Below, piece after piece: positions 35,230 through 44,033 of a DNA stretch of 64,000 nucleotides. The notes beneath the pieces are model-generated. The model saw only the letters and a program-made list of their open reading frames with translations. It ran no database searches and had not been told where the DNA came from. Numbering within the stretch: the first letter of the stretch is position 1; every line of letters starts with the position of its first letter. The translations under genes and the position numbers were made by a program. This stretch comes from Bacillus sp. FJAT-29790 (lineage in GTDB: Bacteria; Bacillota; Bacilli; Bacillales; Cytobacillaceae). The stretch covers positions 282,247 to 346,246 of the forward strand of contig NZ_JAHNZZ010000002.1 in NCBI RefSeq assembly GCF_019039215.1, read 5' to 3'.

Positions 35230-36192
35230 ATGGAGCGAAAAGTAAGTTTGATTCCGTATCAAGTAATTGCACAAGTAGAAAAGGTCAATGAAGTTCCCAA
35301 TGGGGTAGAAATGATTCAGGCCCCAAGAATTTGGGAGCAAACAAAAGGAAAAGGAATAACAGTTGCCATATTGGACACTGGCTGTGATTTGACCCATCCT
35401 GACTTAAAAGAGCAAATTGTCGGCGGAAGAAATTTTACAAAGGATGATAACGGAAACCCTGATGTATACAAGGATTACAATGGCCATGGTACTCATGTTG
35501 CAGGAACGATTGCTGCAATACAAAACAATATCGGTGTTGTAGGTGTAGCCCCTGAAGCAAAACTGCTTATTATTAAGGTGCTTGGCAAAAATGGTTCTGG
35601 CCAATACGAATGGATTATTAATGGGCTTAACTATGCAATAGAACAAAAGGCTGATATTATTTCTATGTCGCTTGGCGGTCCAGTGGATGTTCCTGAACTA
35701 CATGAAGCAATTCAAAAAGCTGTTAATAACAACATTCTTGTTGTCTGTGCAGCAGGGAATGAAGGGGATGGCGATGATTCAACGGATGAATTTGCTTATC
35801 CGGGGGCATATAATGAAGTGATCGGCGTAGGCGCAATTGACTTGGAAAGAAATTCTTCAAGGTTTTCAAATTCAAATAATGAAGTAGACTTAGTGGCTCC
35901 TGGTGAGAAAATTTTATCAACCTATTTAAATGGAAAATATGCTACATTAAGTGGAACCTCAATGGCAACACCGCATGTTTCCGGAGCGATGGCTCTGATA
36001 AAAGTTCTTGCCAATTTAAGCTTTGAACGGAATCTCTCAGAGGCTGAACTTTATGCCCAATTAATAAAAAGAACAGTGCCATTAGGAAATTCTCCAAAAC
36101 TTGAAGGCAATGGATTAATTTATTTAACTGTAACGGAATTATTGTCACAGATCTTTAATGAGCAATTGATCCCTGAAAAAGTGAGGTTATGA
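35230..36192 (+). CDS. isp: Intracellular subtilisin-like serine protease
   Basis: 320 residues, no signal peptide. The short N-terminal extension has L7-I-P-Y10, the LIPY/F motif that blocks the active site in known intracellular subtilisins until cleaved. Catalytic triad D49 (ILDTGCD), H86 (NGHGTHVAGT) and S244 (SGTSMATPHVSG), oxyanion N177 (AAGNEG). These enzymes degrade cytoplasmic proteins in stationary phase and sporulation. ATG follows TAGGAGGG. Its stop overlaps the start of the endonuclease gene (ATGA), so the two are translated together. Confidence 0.93.
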   Translation: MERKVSLIPYQVIAQVEKVNEVPNGVEMIQAPRIWEQTKGKGITVAILDTGCDLTHPDLKEQIVGGRNFTKDDNGNPDVYKDYNGHGTHVAGTIAAIQNNIGVVGVAPEAKLLIIKVLGKNGSGQYEWIINGLNYAIEQKADIISMSLGGPVDVPELHEAIQKAVNNNILVVCAAGNEGDGDDSTDEFAYPGAYNEVIGVGAIDLERNSSRFSNSNNEVDLVAPGEKILSTYLNGKYATLSGTSMATPHVSGAMALIKVLANLSFERNLSEAELYAQLIKRTVPLGNSPKLEGNGLIYLTVTELLSQIFNEQLIPEKVRL

Positions 36193-36977
36193 TGAATAAT
36201 CTGGAATTGCTGACAAATGAACGGGAGAACGCAAAGGCAGCCTATTTGGAAAACAGCAATAACCGCAGCTACTATGAGGAACAAAGGGATATAGAAATCC
36301 AACAAAATTATTATAAAAATACTAAACTTGAGAGAAGTGGTATTCATTATTTATTAGAAAAAACACATATGAATAGGCTGGATTACTCTCCTCATCGTTA
36401 TGTTTACCCATGGGTTGATCTTCATGAGAATGGGAAACTGAAAAGCTTATATTCCGGGAAAGGAATGGATCCGCTTGCTGTCATTGAGGAAGATATTCGT
36501 ATTCTTGAAAACACAGTTAGTTTAACTGATGAAATTACTTTAAATTGTGAGCATGTGGTACCTCAGTCATGGTTTGATAAACAAGAGCCAATGAAGGGAG
36601 ACTTGCATCATTTATTTTCCTGTGATCCCGAATGCAACAGCAGACGCGGAAACAGGTCCTATTATGATTTTGCTGACTATGTTCCGGAGAACCTTACTTT
36701 AGGAGTTAAGGAAGGCTGCGGAAAGGCAGATAAAGGAAAGTTTGAGCCTGAATATGGAAAGGGAATTGTTGCAAGGGCCACTTTTTATTTTTTAACCCGG
36801 TACCACGGGATAGTAAATAACAATCTTGTGAACCTGCAGGTTTTACTGAAGTGGCATAAGCAATTTCCAGTGACTCTTTATGAAAAACACCGGAACTTAG
36901 CCATCTTTGAATTGCAAGGGAACCGGAATCCGTTTATTGACTTTCCGGATATGGCTGAGAAATTGATATGTGAATAA
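36189..36977 (+). CDS. Endonuclease I family nuclease without signal peptide
   Basis: 262 residues. The core has E121-H122 in NCEHVVPQSWF, then MKGDLHHLFSCDPECNSRRG and FEPEYGKGIVARATFYF, the His-Me finger layout of the endonuclease I family (EndA, Vvn, B. subtilis Bsn). Family members are usually secreted, but the N-terminus here is charged (MMNNLELLTNERENAKAAYL) with no signal peptide. Translational coupling to an intracellular protease also points to a cytoplasmic nuclease. It probably cleaves DNA and RNA non-specifically; how the cell avoids self-damage is not visible. Confidence 0.85.
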   Translation: MMNNLELLTNERENAKAAYLENSNNRSYYEEQRDIEIQQNYYKNTKLERSGIHYLLEKTHMNRLDYSPHRYVYPWVDLHENGKLKSLYSGKGMDPLAVIEEDIRILENTVSLTDEITLNCEHVVPQSWFDKQEPMKGDLHHLFSCDPECNSRRGNRSYYDFADYVPENLTLGVKEGCGKADKGKFEPEYGKGIVARATFYFLTRYHGIVNNNLVNLQVLLKWHKQFPVTLYEKHRNLAIFELQGNRNPFIDFPDMAEKLICE

Positions 36978-37036
36978 GAAGTTTTTAGTAGAAAAAAATA
37001 TTTTTTTTGTAATTTCCCATTATCTAGATTTTTCGG

Positions 37037-37094
37037 AATGGTTAAATGAAAAAACAGCACATATTTTTAAGTGCTGTTTTTTCATTTAACCATT
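37037..37094. terminator. Bidirectional terminator, perfect 24-bp stem
   Basis: Bases 37037-37060 are exactly complementary to 37071-37094 around a 10-nt loop; the stem carries a run of six A on one side and six T on the other. It separates the endonuclease gene from the convergent 51-residue peptide gene and overlaps the end of the latter. Confidence 0.9.
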
Positions 37095-37241
37095 TTGACT
37101 TTTTCTAATTGCCGATATACTCACATTACCCTTAAGATTGCTCAGAGGGGCAATCCCATTACCATTTGTCCCTTTAACAATAGCCCCGTTTCGCTTTATA
37201 GTAGAGGAACCTATGGTGTTTGATTTGACAGTTCTCGCCAT
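37086..37241 (-). CDS. 51-residue cationic peptide with no acidic residues
   Basis: Starts MARTVKSNTIGSSTIKRN and ends GNVSISAIRKSQNG; eight Lys/Arg, no Asp/Glu, rich in Gly, Ser, Asn and Ile. ATG 37241 follows TAGGAGA, and the gene begins 12 nt after the stop of the membrane-protein gene, so it is the second gene of that unit. Its stop lies inside the terminator stem. No family recognised. A bacteriocin-like, DNA-binding or spore-associated role are all open; it could also be chance, but the ribosome site and placement argue for a gene. Confidence 0.5.
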   Translation of the reverse strand: MARTVKSNTIGSSTIKRNGAIVKGTNGNGIAPLSNLKGNVSISAIRKSQNG

Positions 37242-37253
37242 AAAAGTCGTCTC

Positions 37254-38093
37254 CTAATTTCCTGCATTCTTTTTCCTTTTGAATTGTCTCAAAAATCTGT
37301 TATTCGTTCCTAATAAGATCATTTTCGATGTGTAGTAGGTAAATTCCTTCAAGTTTTCATTAGTAAATATGTTATCTTTGAGGATAAATACGGCTAGTCC
37401 TAATTTCAAATTACCATAATTTCGAACTGTAATGAACTGCTTTATTGGACTTTCTCGTAATTCCATTCTGCTGTTGACAGCAGATTCTTGTACCCGAACA
37501 TTAGGCATATCTAGTGCAGAGTTTATTAATTTAGCTGCACCTTCGATATCTGTCGGTGTTTTTAAATAAACTAATTTAATGTCGTTGTTTTTTCCTTCAA
37601 AGTACCAAACAAATTCAATTTGGCGTTCAGGAAGATCGAATATTCTTTTGATTTCTGCTTGATTACTCATCATGAATATCGTGACTTTTTCGTCAATTAC
37701 TCTAAGAGAAGATTGTTGATCAAATGCTGTTAATACATCTCCTAACTTGTCCTCAAGATCTAAGTATGAATCGTAATCATCGATCTTACGTAAAAGAAGT
37801 GCAGTAGATTTTTTCATAATTACATTTTTAACTATTAAAACAGCATTTACAAAACCCACAAGAAATAAACCGTAAATCAAAATTAAAAGTATAAATTGCA
37901 AAGCTTGTAATAATGGACTTTCATTTTCATGGTATTTTAAAAAATCAGCAGTAATAAACTTGGACATTTCTTTATGGAGATCTTTCAGTAGTTCGGTGTC
38001 ATTGGAGATTAAATAAAAGGAAAATAAAGATATAATTAGAAGCAAAATGAGACCTGGCACTCCAAATTGTTTAAATCTCTCTTTCCAAGCCAA
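37254..38093 (-). CDS. Hypothetical membrane protein, two membrane helices plus cytoplasmic domain
   Basis: 279 residues: membrane helix about 12-29, an external loop of about 35 residues, helix about 66-92, then a soluble domain (about 95-279) with mixed alpha/beta pattern (IEFVWYFEGKNNDIKLVYL). I recognise no family. Start is TTG 38093 with GGAGGG 10 nt upstream. A perfect 12-bp hairpin places the ribosome site in its loop and the TTG in its stem (38087-38120), suggesting translational control. Confidence 0.6.
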   Translation of the reverse strand: MAWKERFKQFGVPGLILLLIISLFSFYLISNDTELLKDLHKEMSKFITADFLKYHENESPLLQALQFILLILIYGLFLVGFVNAVLIVKNVIMKKSTALLLRKIDDYDSYLDLEDKLGDVLTAFDQQSSLRVIDEKVTIFMMSNQAEIKRIFDLPERQIEFVWYFEGKNNDIKLVYLKTPTDIEGAAKLINSALDMPNVRVQESAVNSRMELRESPIKQFITVRNYGNLKLGLAVFILKDNIFTNENLKEFTYYTSKMILLGTNNRFLRQFKRKKNAGN

Positions 38094-38120
38094 ATAAGCA
38101 CCGCCCTCCTTATTTGGCTT
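38087..38120 (-). promoter_or_regulatory. Hairpin over ribosome site and start codon
   Basis: AAGCCAAATAAG (38087-38098) and CTTATTTGGCTT (38109-38120) are exact complements with a 10-nt loop. On the mRNA, GAGGG of the ribosome site is in the loop and the TTG start in the stem. Confidence 0.6.
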
Positions 38121-38475
38121 AATTTTACAAAAATAATAGTCAACTTACAAGGTGTTGAAGAGTAATTGATTATTATTTACCAGGAGTAATAGGTCGAGTT
38201 CTTCTTAAAGTAGTACAGAATACCTTGGTCCCATTTTTAAGGGTTTTTTCCCTCTCGTTAGAAATTGTAACTTGTAAGTCAATTTTCAAAAGATGTTTAA
38301 TGTAGAATTGAATAATAATAACATCTCCTTCCCCTTGGCTATATTATTTATCATTTTCCCTAGATAGAACATATTATATGTAAAAGGTAAACAATGTGAT
38401 TTCAATATATCTGCGATCACTACTTAATTTTGGGGTCAGTGGAATAACATCATGGTTTTTTCCTCATCTTTATTT
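38121..38475. other. Intergenic stretch
   Basis: AT-rich spacer upstream of the membrane-protein gene. It holds similar inverted words CAACTTACAAG (about 38142) and CTTGTAAGTCAA (about 38269), and a short CCC/GGG hairpin near 38235. No ORF or firm promoter identified. Confidence 0.4.
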
Positions 38476-39675
38476 TTATTTTACGCTCTTTTCCAAAAGA
38501 TTGTTGCTATTCTTTAACTCTTTTAATTGGAAATATTTCCTTGCTCTCCATTGTAGCCATTGAATGCCTAATGCTGAGAGGAGTCCTGCAAGAGTACAAA
38601 TAATCCAATTCACGTGTGGCATATGCTCAAACATCCATCCACCAGCACCTTGACTAATGCTGCCGCCGATTGCCATTGCGAGCAGCGAAAAACCAAAATA
38701 GCTGGCAGAAAATTGTGGAGGAGCAATTTCCGAAGTATATTCGTATGAGGTTGGTTCCACTAGCATAATGCCAACAGCATATGTACAGAAACCACCCCAA
38801 AAGATTAGGAAGCTATCAGAGATACCAATTAGTAACATTCCTGTTCCCATGATAACCATCCCAACTTTAATGACCGATAACCGCGAAAACCTTTTCGTCC
38901 ATTTTTGCAAAGGATACTGGAGAAAAACGACAATTAATCCATAGACGATAAACAGGCTCGACACGAATGTTGAACTGTTAAACACCTTGGCAGCATGCAA
39001 AGGAATGGTCAAATACAATTGCATAAACATAAACCAAAATCCAATCATGCAAATCGTAAAATAGATAAAAAGCCGATCAGATTTGACCTTCTGCCAAGAG
39101 TCCTTAAAGGACTGCTTCGGTACATTTACATTTTCTTTAGGTAAAATAAAAAAGGTGATCAACCCGCTGAAAACAAAAATCCCACCGCAAACTAAGGAAG
39201 AATAGAAAAAGTCGAGCTGCAATAAAATTCCACCTAATATCCCAGCACAAATAATCCCAGAATGGCGAACAATTTTATCTAGTGCAAAAATATCACCTCG
39301 TTTAGAAGGGTGACTAAAAATGGACATAGCAGCTTTACTTGTGGGCTCAAATAAGGAACCGCCTATACCGGCAATGATAGCAGCTACAATTAATTCCTTC
39401 GAAGTTGTGCAAAATGAAAATAGCAAGAAGCCTGCTCCTCGTAAAATCATCCCTGTACTAATCAATATTCGATAATCAAACCGATCCCCGAGCATCCCTG
39501 ATAAAAATGAAGTGCCTTGCTGTGTTAACTGGCGAATCATAAGAACAACTCCAGCAATACCTGCAGAAAGTGCTAAACTTCCAGTAATATAGGAAGATAA
39601 AAACGGTATAAATGCAAAGAAGCTGACGTTCATAAGAAATGAATTTACTAATAACAATCGTATGGCCCTCATCAT
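38476..39675 (-). CDS. MFS transporter, MdtH-like drug efflux type
   Basis: 399 residues, twelve membrane segments. GVVLMIRQLTQQGTSFLSG and GDRFDYRILISTGMILRGAG match the MdtH-type layout (RQ-x-x-QQG, loop 2-3 motif, MRAAG-like segment). Start ATG 39675 follows AAAGGTGAT; a 24-codon upstream extension into the regulator side is not supported. Divergent from a LysR-type gene that probably controls it. Substrate unknown. Confidence 0.8.
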   Translation of the reverse strand: MMRAIRLLLVNSFLMNVSFFAFIPFLSSYITGSLALSAGIAGVVLMIRQLTQQGTSFLSGMLGDRFDYRILISTGMILRGAGFLLFSFCTTSKELIVAAIIAGIGGSLFEPTSKAAMSIFSHPSKRGDIFALDKIVRHSGIICAGILGGILLQLDFFYSSLVCGGIFVFSGLITFFILPKENVNVPKQSFKDSWQKVKSDRLFIYFTICMIGFWFMFMQLYLTIPLHAAKVFNSSTFVSSLFIVYGLIVVFLQYPLQKWTKRFSRLSVIKVGMVIMGTGMLLIGISDSFLIFWGGFCTYAVGIMLVEPTSYEYTSEIAPPQFSASYFGFSLLAMAIGGSISQGAGGWMFEHMPHVNWIICTLAGLLSALGIQWLQWRARKYFQLKELKNSNNLLEKSVK

Positions 39676-39794
39676 CAAGTTATCACCTTTCATCCGTAAC
39701 GAATCTATTAAAAGTGTATCAGCGCAATTGCCATTTGTATAACGCATAATTATAATTGCATTAATTAATAAAATGAATTATAAGGATGAATAAA

Positions 39795-40652
39795 GTGGAA
39801 ATTCAACAGCTACGTGCTTTCTTGTCTGTAGCTCAGACGAAAAATTTTACGAAATCTGCGGAATTAATGTTTATATCACAATCAACCGTTACCATGCGCA
39901 TCAAAGCATTAGAACAAGCGCTAGGGAAAAAAATATTTGAGCGAGATAATCGACAAGTTCTTCTTACTCCCGCAGGTAAAGAGTTGCTTGATTATGCAAA
40001 GAGAATTATTGACCTTGTTGATGAAGGGTCAAGAAAATTGAGTATGGAAGAAACCTTTGAAGACTCATTAGTCGTAGGAAGCTTGCATTCATTGTGGGAT
40101 TATCTGCTGTTTCCGATAATGACAGAGTTTCAAGCAAAGCACCCAAGAACAGCACTTCGTTTCATTACGGGACATTCATGGGATATTGTTCAGCATATTC
40201 TTGATGGGGTCATTGATTTTGGAATCGTCCTAATTCCACCTACACATTCAGAGATCGAGGTTCTTCCATTTATGACAGAAGAAATTAAACTTGTTACAAA
40301 TGTAGATACCTATTTTACAGATGAAATCGATTTAGCTAACTTAAGTAACTTACCCTATATACATATGGATTGGGGACCAATCTATAACCGCTGGTTTGAA
40401 AAGAACGTTGGAAAGCAAATACTTTCTTTAATGGTCGATCACGCTTCCCTATATGTCCAATATTTACGAAGTGGCCACTATCTGGGACTATTGCCATCTG
40501 CTATAGCGGATACTTTCATACAAAGAGGTGAGCTCGTGTCACTACCCTTTCGCTCAAAAACGAAGCCGCCAATCATTCAAAGCTATATCATTTATCCAAA
40601 ACGCAAAGTAGAATCGATTAAACGATTGCTTGAACATATGCTACAAGCCTGA
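39795..40652 (+). CDS. LysR family transcriptional regulator
   Basis: 285 residues: N-terminal winged helix-turn-helix (about 1-60; EIQQLRAFLSVAQTKNFTKS) and a LysR substrate-binding domain. GTG 39795 gives the usual LysR start (VEIQQLRAF) 8 nt after AAGGA; the ATG at 39786 overlaps that site and is less likely. Divergent from the MFS gene; the 119-bp spacer contains AT-rich dyads such as ATAATTATAATTGC suited to LysR binding. Confidence 0.85.
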   Translation: MEIQQLRAFLSVAQTKNFTKSAELMFISQSTVTMRIKALEQALGKKIFERDNRQVLLTPAGKELLDYAKRIIDLVDEGSRKLSMEETFEDSLVVGSLHSLWDYLLFPIMTEFQAKHPRTALRFITGHSWDIVQHILDGVIDFGIVLIPPTHSEIEVLPFMTEEIKLVTNVDTYFTDEIDLANLSNLPYIHMDWGPIYNRWFEKNVGKQILSLMVDHASLYVQYLRSGHYLGLLPSAIADTFIQRGELVSLPFRSKTKPPIIQSYIIYPKRKVESIKRLLEHMLQA

Positions 40653-40764
40653 TCCTAAAATTAAATAAACATGATATTAGACAACAACCAAATAGTAAGG
40701 ATTACTTATTCTAAACTAGTGGAATAATTTTTTAAAATTAAACTTTACAATTCATTTGTTCAAG

Positions 40765-40797
40765 TATAGAATTTCTATATACCTAAAAATTCTAGGT
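40765..40797 (+). promoter_or_regulatory. Tandem palindromes before padR-like gene
   Basis: TATAGAA-T-TTCTATA (40765-40779) and ACCTAAAAATTCTAGGT (40781-40797, one mismatch pair) lie side by side just before the ribosome site. The TAGAAATTCTA core recurs in the palindrome at 41788-41814, so both are likely PadR operators. Confidence 0.6.
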
Positions 40798-40807
40798 AGG
40801 TGAAATT

Positions 40808-41155
40808 ATGTTTAATCGCGAATTGGTAAAAGGAAGTACATCCCTTTTGATGCTTCAGTTGCTGGAGGAGCGGGACATGTACGGATACGAGCTTGTAAAA
40901 GAACTGGAGAAGCGCAGCGGTAATGAGTTTTCTGTAAAGGAAGGAACGCTGTATCCGGCGCTCCATAAGCTAGAAAAGCAGGAATATATTGAATGCTATT
41001 GGCAGGAACAGGAGAAGGGGCCGGCCAGGAAGTATTATCGAATGACAAAGGCCGGGAAAGAAATGCTTCTTGAAAAAACCCGTGAATGGAACGACTTTGT
41101 TTCTGTAATGAACAAGTTGATGGGGAGAAAAAAACATGGAACGGCTGAAGAATGA
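40808..41155 (+). CDS. PadR family transcriptional regulator
   Basis: 115 residues, winged helix: [20 protein letters not shown], then [20 protein letters not shown] and a C-terminal dimerisation helix. Autorepression through the adjacent palindromes is likely. It overlaps the next gene by 20 nt, forming the common PadR-HAAS pair. Confidence 0.9.
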   Translation: MFNRELVKGSTSLLMLQLLEERDMYGYELVKELEKRSGNEFSVKEGTLYPALHKLEKQEYIECYWQEQEKGPARKYYRMTKAGKEMLLEKTREWNDFVSVMNKLMGRKKHGTAEE

Positions 41156-41774
41156 GTTTTTAGCAGAACTTGCACAGGGTCTCGAAAATCATCGGGAAAA
41201 AGAATCGATACTAAGGGAATATGATGCACATCTTGATGAACTCCTTGTGGGCCTTTATAAGCTGGAGGATGAATCTGAGGTGCGGGATCAAGTCTATTCC
41301 AGGTTCGGGACACCTGAAGAGATTGCCGCAATGTGGAGGGAAGAGCTTTCCGTTACGCCCAGCAATATGAAATTGCTATTCATCGCAGTTAATATTGTTT
41401 TTTTTGCTGGGGGATCCGCTCTTACTCTTGCACATAATCTGCTTGATTGGAACTGGCTGACGATCTTATGGGTTCGGCTGACTTCCTTTCCGATATTAAT
41501 TGCATTGATTTATTTGTCTTTTTGGGCGCTGCTAGGCTATGAAATTGGCAGGGGCTTTGGACATAAAGGCAAGAAGGTGATGAAAATGACTTTCGTCTTG
41601 GCATTGATACCGAATATAATGCTAATGGTGTTAACGGTTTTCCGAATCATTCCCCGTGAATGGTTTAGCCCGTTGTTGACAGAAACCTTTATAGGAATCT
41701 GCATCCTATTCACCCTTCTTTTATACCCGGTATGCCTCATTAGCTACAGGTGGGGGAAAAAAGCTTCTGTATAA
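41136..41774 (+). CDS. HAAS domain membrane protein
   Basis: 212 residues. The N-terminal HAAS domain (about 1-75; [20 protein letters not shown]) is followed by four membrane helices. Such proteins are regularly encoded next to PadR regulators and are thought to relay membrane or envelope signals to them. Start ATG lies within the padR-like gene. Confidence 0.8.
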   Translation: MERLKNEFLAELAQGLENHREKESILREYDAHLDELLVGLYKLEDESEVRDQVYSRFGTPEEIAAMWREELSVTPSNMKLLFIAVNIVFFAGGSALTLAHNLLDWNWLTILWVRLTSFPILIALIYLSFWALLGYEIGRGFGHKGKKVMKMTFVLALIPNIMLMVLTVFRIIPREWFSPLLTETFIGICILFTLLLYPVCLISYRWGKKASV

Positions 41775-41787
41775 GCTTTTTTTTAAC

Positions 41788-41814
41788 CATATACATAGAA
41801 ATTCTATGTATATG
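41788..41814 (+). promoter_or_regulatory. Perfect 13-bp palindrome before the DUF4173 gene
   Basis: CATATACATAGAA - A - TTCTATGTATATG, perfectly symmetric, 27 nt before the start codon. It shares the TAGAAATTCTA core with the padR upstream palindromes. Confidence 0.65.
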
Positions 41815-41841
41815 AAAAAATATAATGTGGAGGAATTGAAG

Positions 41842-43299
41842 ATGGAATTAAAAATTGAAAAGATTGACTGGCTCTTTTTACTCTTGTGCCTTTTTGTAGG
41901 GATCATTGCAGAAGAAGCGTTCTTTCGTAATCAGATCGGCGTCTCCTATTTTGTTTTCATCGCTATATTTTATATGTTATTTTTCTGGAGGTTTCGAACC
42001 TTTTCGTTCACGCATCAGCGGCTTGGATATTTGGTATTGATTTCAATATGGCTATTGGCAGCAGGCTACTACCTATATGACACAACTCTTTTTTATACGT
42101 TGAATATCCTTGTCATTCCGGCACTTGTCATCTTCCATCTGGCATTGATTACTTCACCGAAAAAAATTGAATGGAATAATCTGTTTTTCATCGTTTATAC
42201 CATACTGCGCCTTGTTGACGGAATCCGCTATAGTGCCATTTTTACCATCCATTTTGCCAGGCTATTAAAGCGGAGCAGCAACGAAAAGCATTATAACGTT
42301 TGGAAAAAGATCTTGATTGGCATGGCTATCTCAGTGCCGTTTTTGTTTGTCGTTCTAAATCTGTTAATTTCGGCTGATACTCAATTTGAAAGGCTTTTAG
42401 GCAGTCTCCCTGAATTGTTAAGCTTTAGGGCAGATAATATCTTCCGTTTGGTCATCGTTCTTATTTACACATTCGGCTTTTTTGGTTTCATGCAGGTTCT
42501 TTTGCAAAAAAATATTCATTTCTACAAGAGGGAAGGTACCCTTAAGCCAATTGCAATGGATGGAATTATTACGTTGACTGTACTGCTGCTCCTAGATTTA
42601 GTGTATGTATTATTCGTTGCTGTCCAGTTCAGGTACTTCTTCAGCGGGACACTTGATAATGGCTTCACTTATGCGGAATATGCACGCCGCGGTTTTTTTG
42701 AATTGCTTTTTGTCAGCCTGATTAACCTGACCGTAACAACCGTGGTTATACACTTTACGAAAAGCGTTCAGGGATTTTTGCAAAAAACAATCCGCTTGGC
42801 CTTAACAGTACTTGTCTTATCGAGCGGCATCCTTCTTGTATCAGCTTTCATGCGAATGACGATGTATGAAGATGCGTATGGCTTCACTTTTACGCGGGTC
42901 CTAGTGCACTCCTTCATGATTTTCCTGATGGTCATCTTTGCATACACCCTTGTTAAAATTTGGCTTCAGAAGCTATCCTTGTTCCATTTTTATTTCATTG
43001 CTTCGCTTATTTATTATGCAGGCATCAATATCGTAAACATCGACAAGATTGTTGTTGACCAAAATATTGCTCGTTTTGAGCTGACAGGAAATATCGATAT
43101 CCACTATTTAAACCACTTATCATCAACAGGAATCCTTGGACTTATTGACCTTTATGAAAATAAGCCTGATGTTGCAGGATTGCACGAATTGCTGAAACAG
43201 CGCAAAGCGGAAAGAGAGAATCTAAAAAGCGATTCATGGCAGTCACATAATCTTGAAAGGAAAAAAGCTTATGAAAAGCTGGGGGAGTTGAATTTGTAA
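41842..43299 (+). CDS. DUF4153/DUF4173 family membrane protein
   Basis: 485 residues with about eleven membrane helices and a soluble C-terminus (LDLYENKPDV-like end, ERKKAYEKLGELNL). The layout and the NIVNIDKIVVDQNIARFELTG segment are typical of the DUF4153/DUF4173 family. Function unknown; often found with PadR/HAAS genes. ATG 41842 is chosen for its TGGAGG; an in-frame ATG at 41806 lies inside the operator. Confidence 0.75.
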   Translation: MELKIEKIDWLFLLLCLFVGIIAEEAFFRNQIGVSYFVFIAIFYMLFFWRFRTFSFTHQRLGYLVLISIWLLAAGYYLYDTTLFYTLNILVIPALVIFHLALITSPKKIEWNNLFFIVYTILRLVDGIRYSAIFTIHFARLLKRSSNEKHYNVWKKILIGMAISVPFLFVVLNLLISADTQFERLLGSLPELLSFRADNIFRLVIVLIYTFGFFGFMQVLLQKNIHFYKREGTLKPIAMDGIITLTVLLLLDLVYVLFVAVQFRYFFSGTLDNGFTYAEYARRGFFELLFVSLINLTVTTVVIHFTKSVQGFLQKTIRLALTVLVLSSGILLVSAFMRMTMYEDAYGFTFTRVLVHSFMIFLMVIFAYTLVKIWLQKLSLFHFYFIASLIYYAGINIVNIDKIVVDQNIARFELTGNIDIHYLNHLSSTGILGLIDLYENKPDVAGLHELLKQRKAERENLKSDSWQSHNLERKKAYEKLGELNL

Positions 43300-43405
43300 A
43301 AATGAAGATTGCCATAGGACTTTACTTTTGGTTATAGTTAGGTTGCCTGTCATTAACACTTTCATGCAGTGGGGGACGGGATAAATAGATGAGGTGTGAT
43401 AAAAA

Positions 43406-43876
43406 TTGGATTCAATCAGTTTTGAAGAAATAACAGAAGAAACCTTATATATAGCCCTTGAAATCATCAATTCAAATCCAGAGTACAATCAGCTAGAACA
43501 TGGGAAGGAGAGAAGAACGCTTGAAGAGGTAAAAGAAGAGTTTATAAATGATAAAACAATGAGTCAATTTATTAAACTTGATGATACATATATTGGTGTT
43601 ATGGACTATCTGCCATTGAATGAAAAAGACCAGTATCCGTGGCTGGGGTTACTAATGATCCATGCTGATTACCAAAGGTTTGGATTTGGAAAACAAGCCT
43701 ATTTCATTTTTGAAAAAGATATGGTTGAAAAAGGATTGGAAGTTATACGTATTGGTGTTCTCAAAAAGAACGATAGAGCTCAAAAATTTTGGGTATCTGT
43801 TGGTTTTGAGTACTTTAAAACAGCTATATCGAATAACTCGAATGAAGTGGACTGTTTTGAAAAAATTTTATATTAA
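43406..43876 (+). CDS. GNAT family N-acetyltransferase
   Basis: 156 residues with the GNAT core: YPWLGLLMIHADYQRFGFGK (acetyl-CoA binding Q-R-F-G-F-G-K) and the following helix, then RAQKFWVSVGFEYFK. Start TTG 43406 after GAGGTG. Substrate unknown. Confidence 0.85.
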   Translation: MDSISFEEITEETLYIALEIINSNPEYNQLEHGKERRTLEEVKEEFINDKTMSQFIKLDDTYIGVMDYLPLNEKDQYPWLGLLMIHADYQRFGFGKQAYFIFEKDMVEKGLEVIRIGVLKKNDRAQKFWVSVGFEYFKTAISNNSNEVDCFEKILY

Positions 43877-43923
43877 AAAGGCAATCTGACTTGGAGGCTA
43901 TGATATAAGGAAAAGAATGTAAT

Positions 43924-43951
43924 TAATAACAGGTGCCTGGCACTGTTATTA
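43924..43951. other. Hairpin with GGTGCCTGGCAC core
   Basis: TAATAACAGGTGCC pairs with GGCACTGTTATTA (one bulge). The GGTGCCTGGCAC word is a recurrent intergenic motif in Bacillus-group genomes in my experience. There is no T run, so the terminator role is uncertain. Confidence 0.45.
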
Positions 43952-44033
43952 GTTGTTGAAACTAAAGCGATATCCGAGTATAATGGGGTGATTCTAAGGC
44001 ACGTATATTGGGGATTATAAAGGGTGGTAGGCG

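Noticed and set aside
43924-43951. GGTGCCTGGCAC hairpin as a regulatory element of yitT
   Set aside because: It is a commonly dispersed intergenic word and lies over 80 nt before the gene with no linked promoter.
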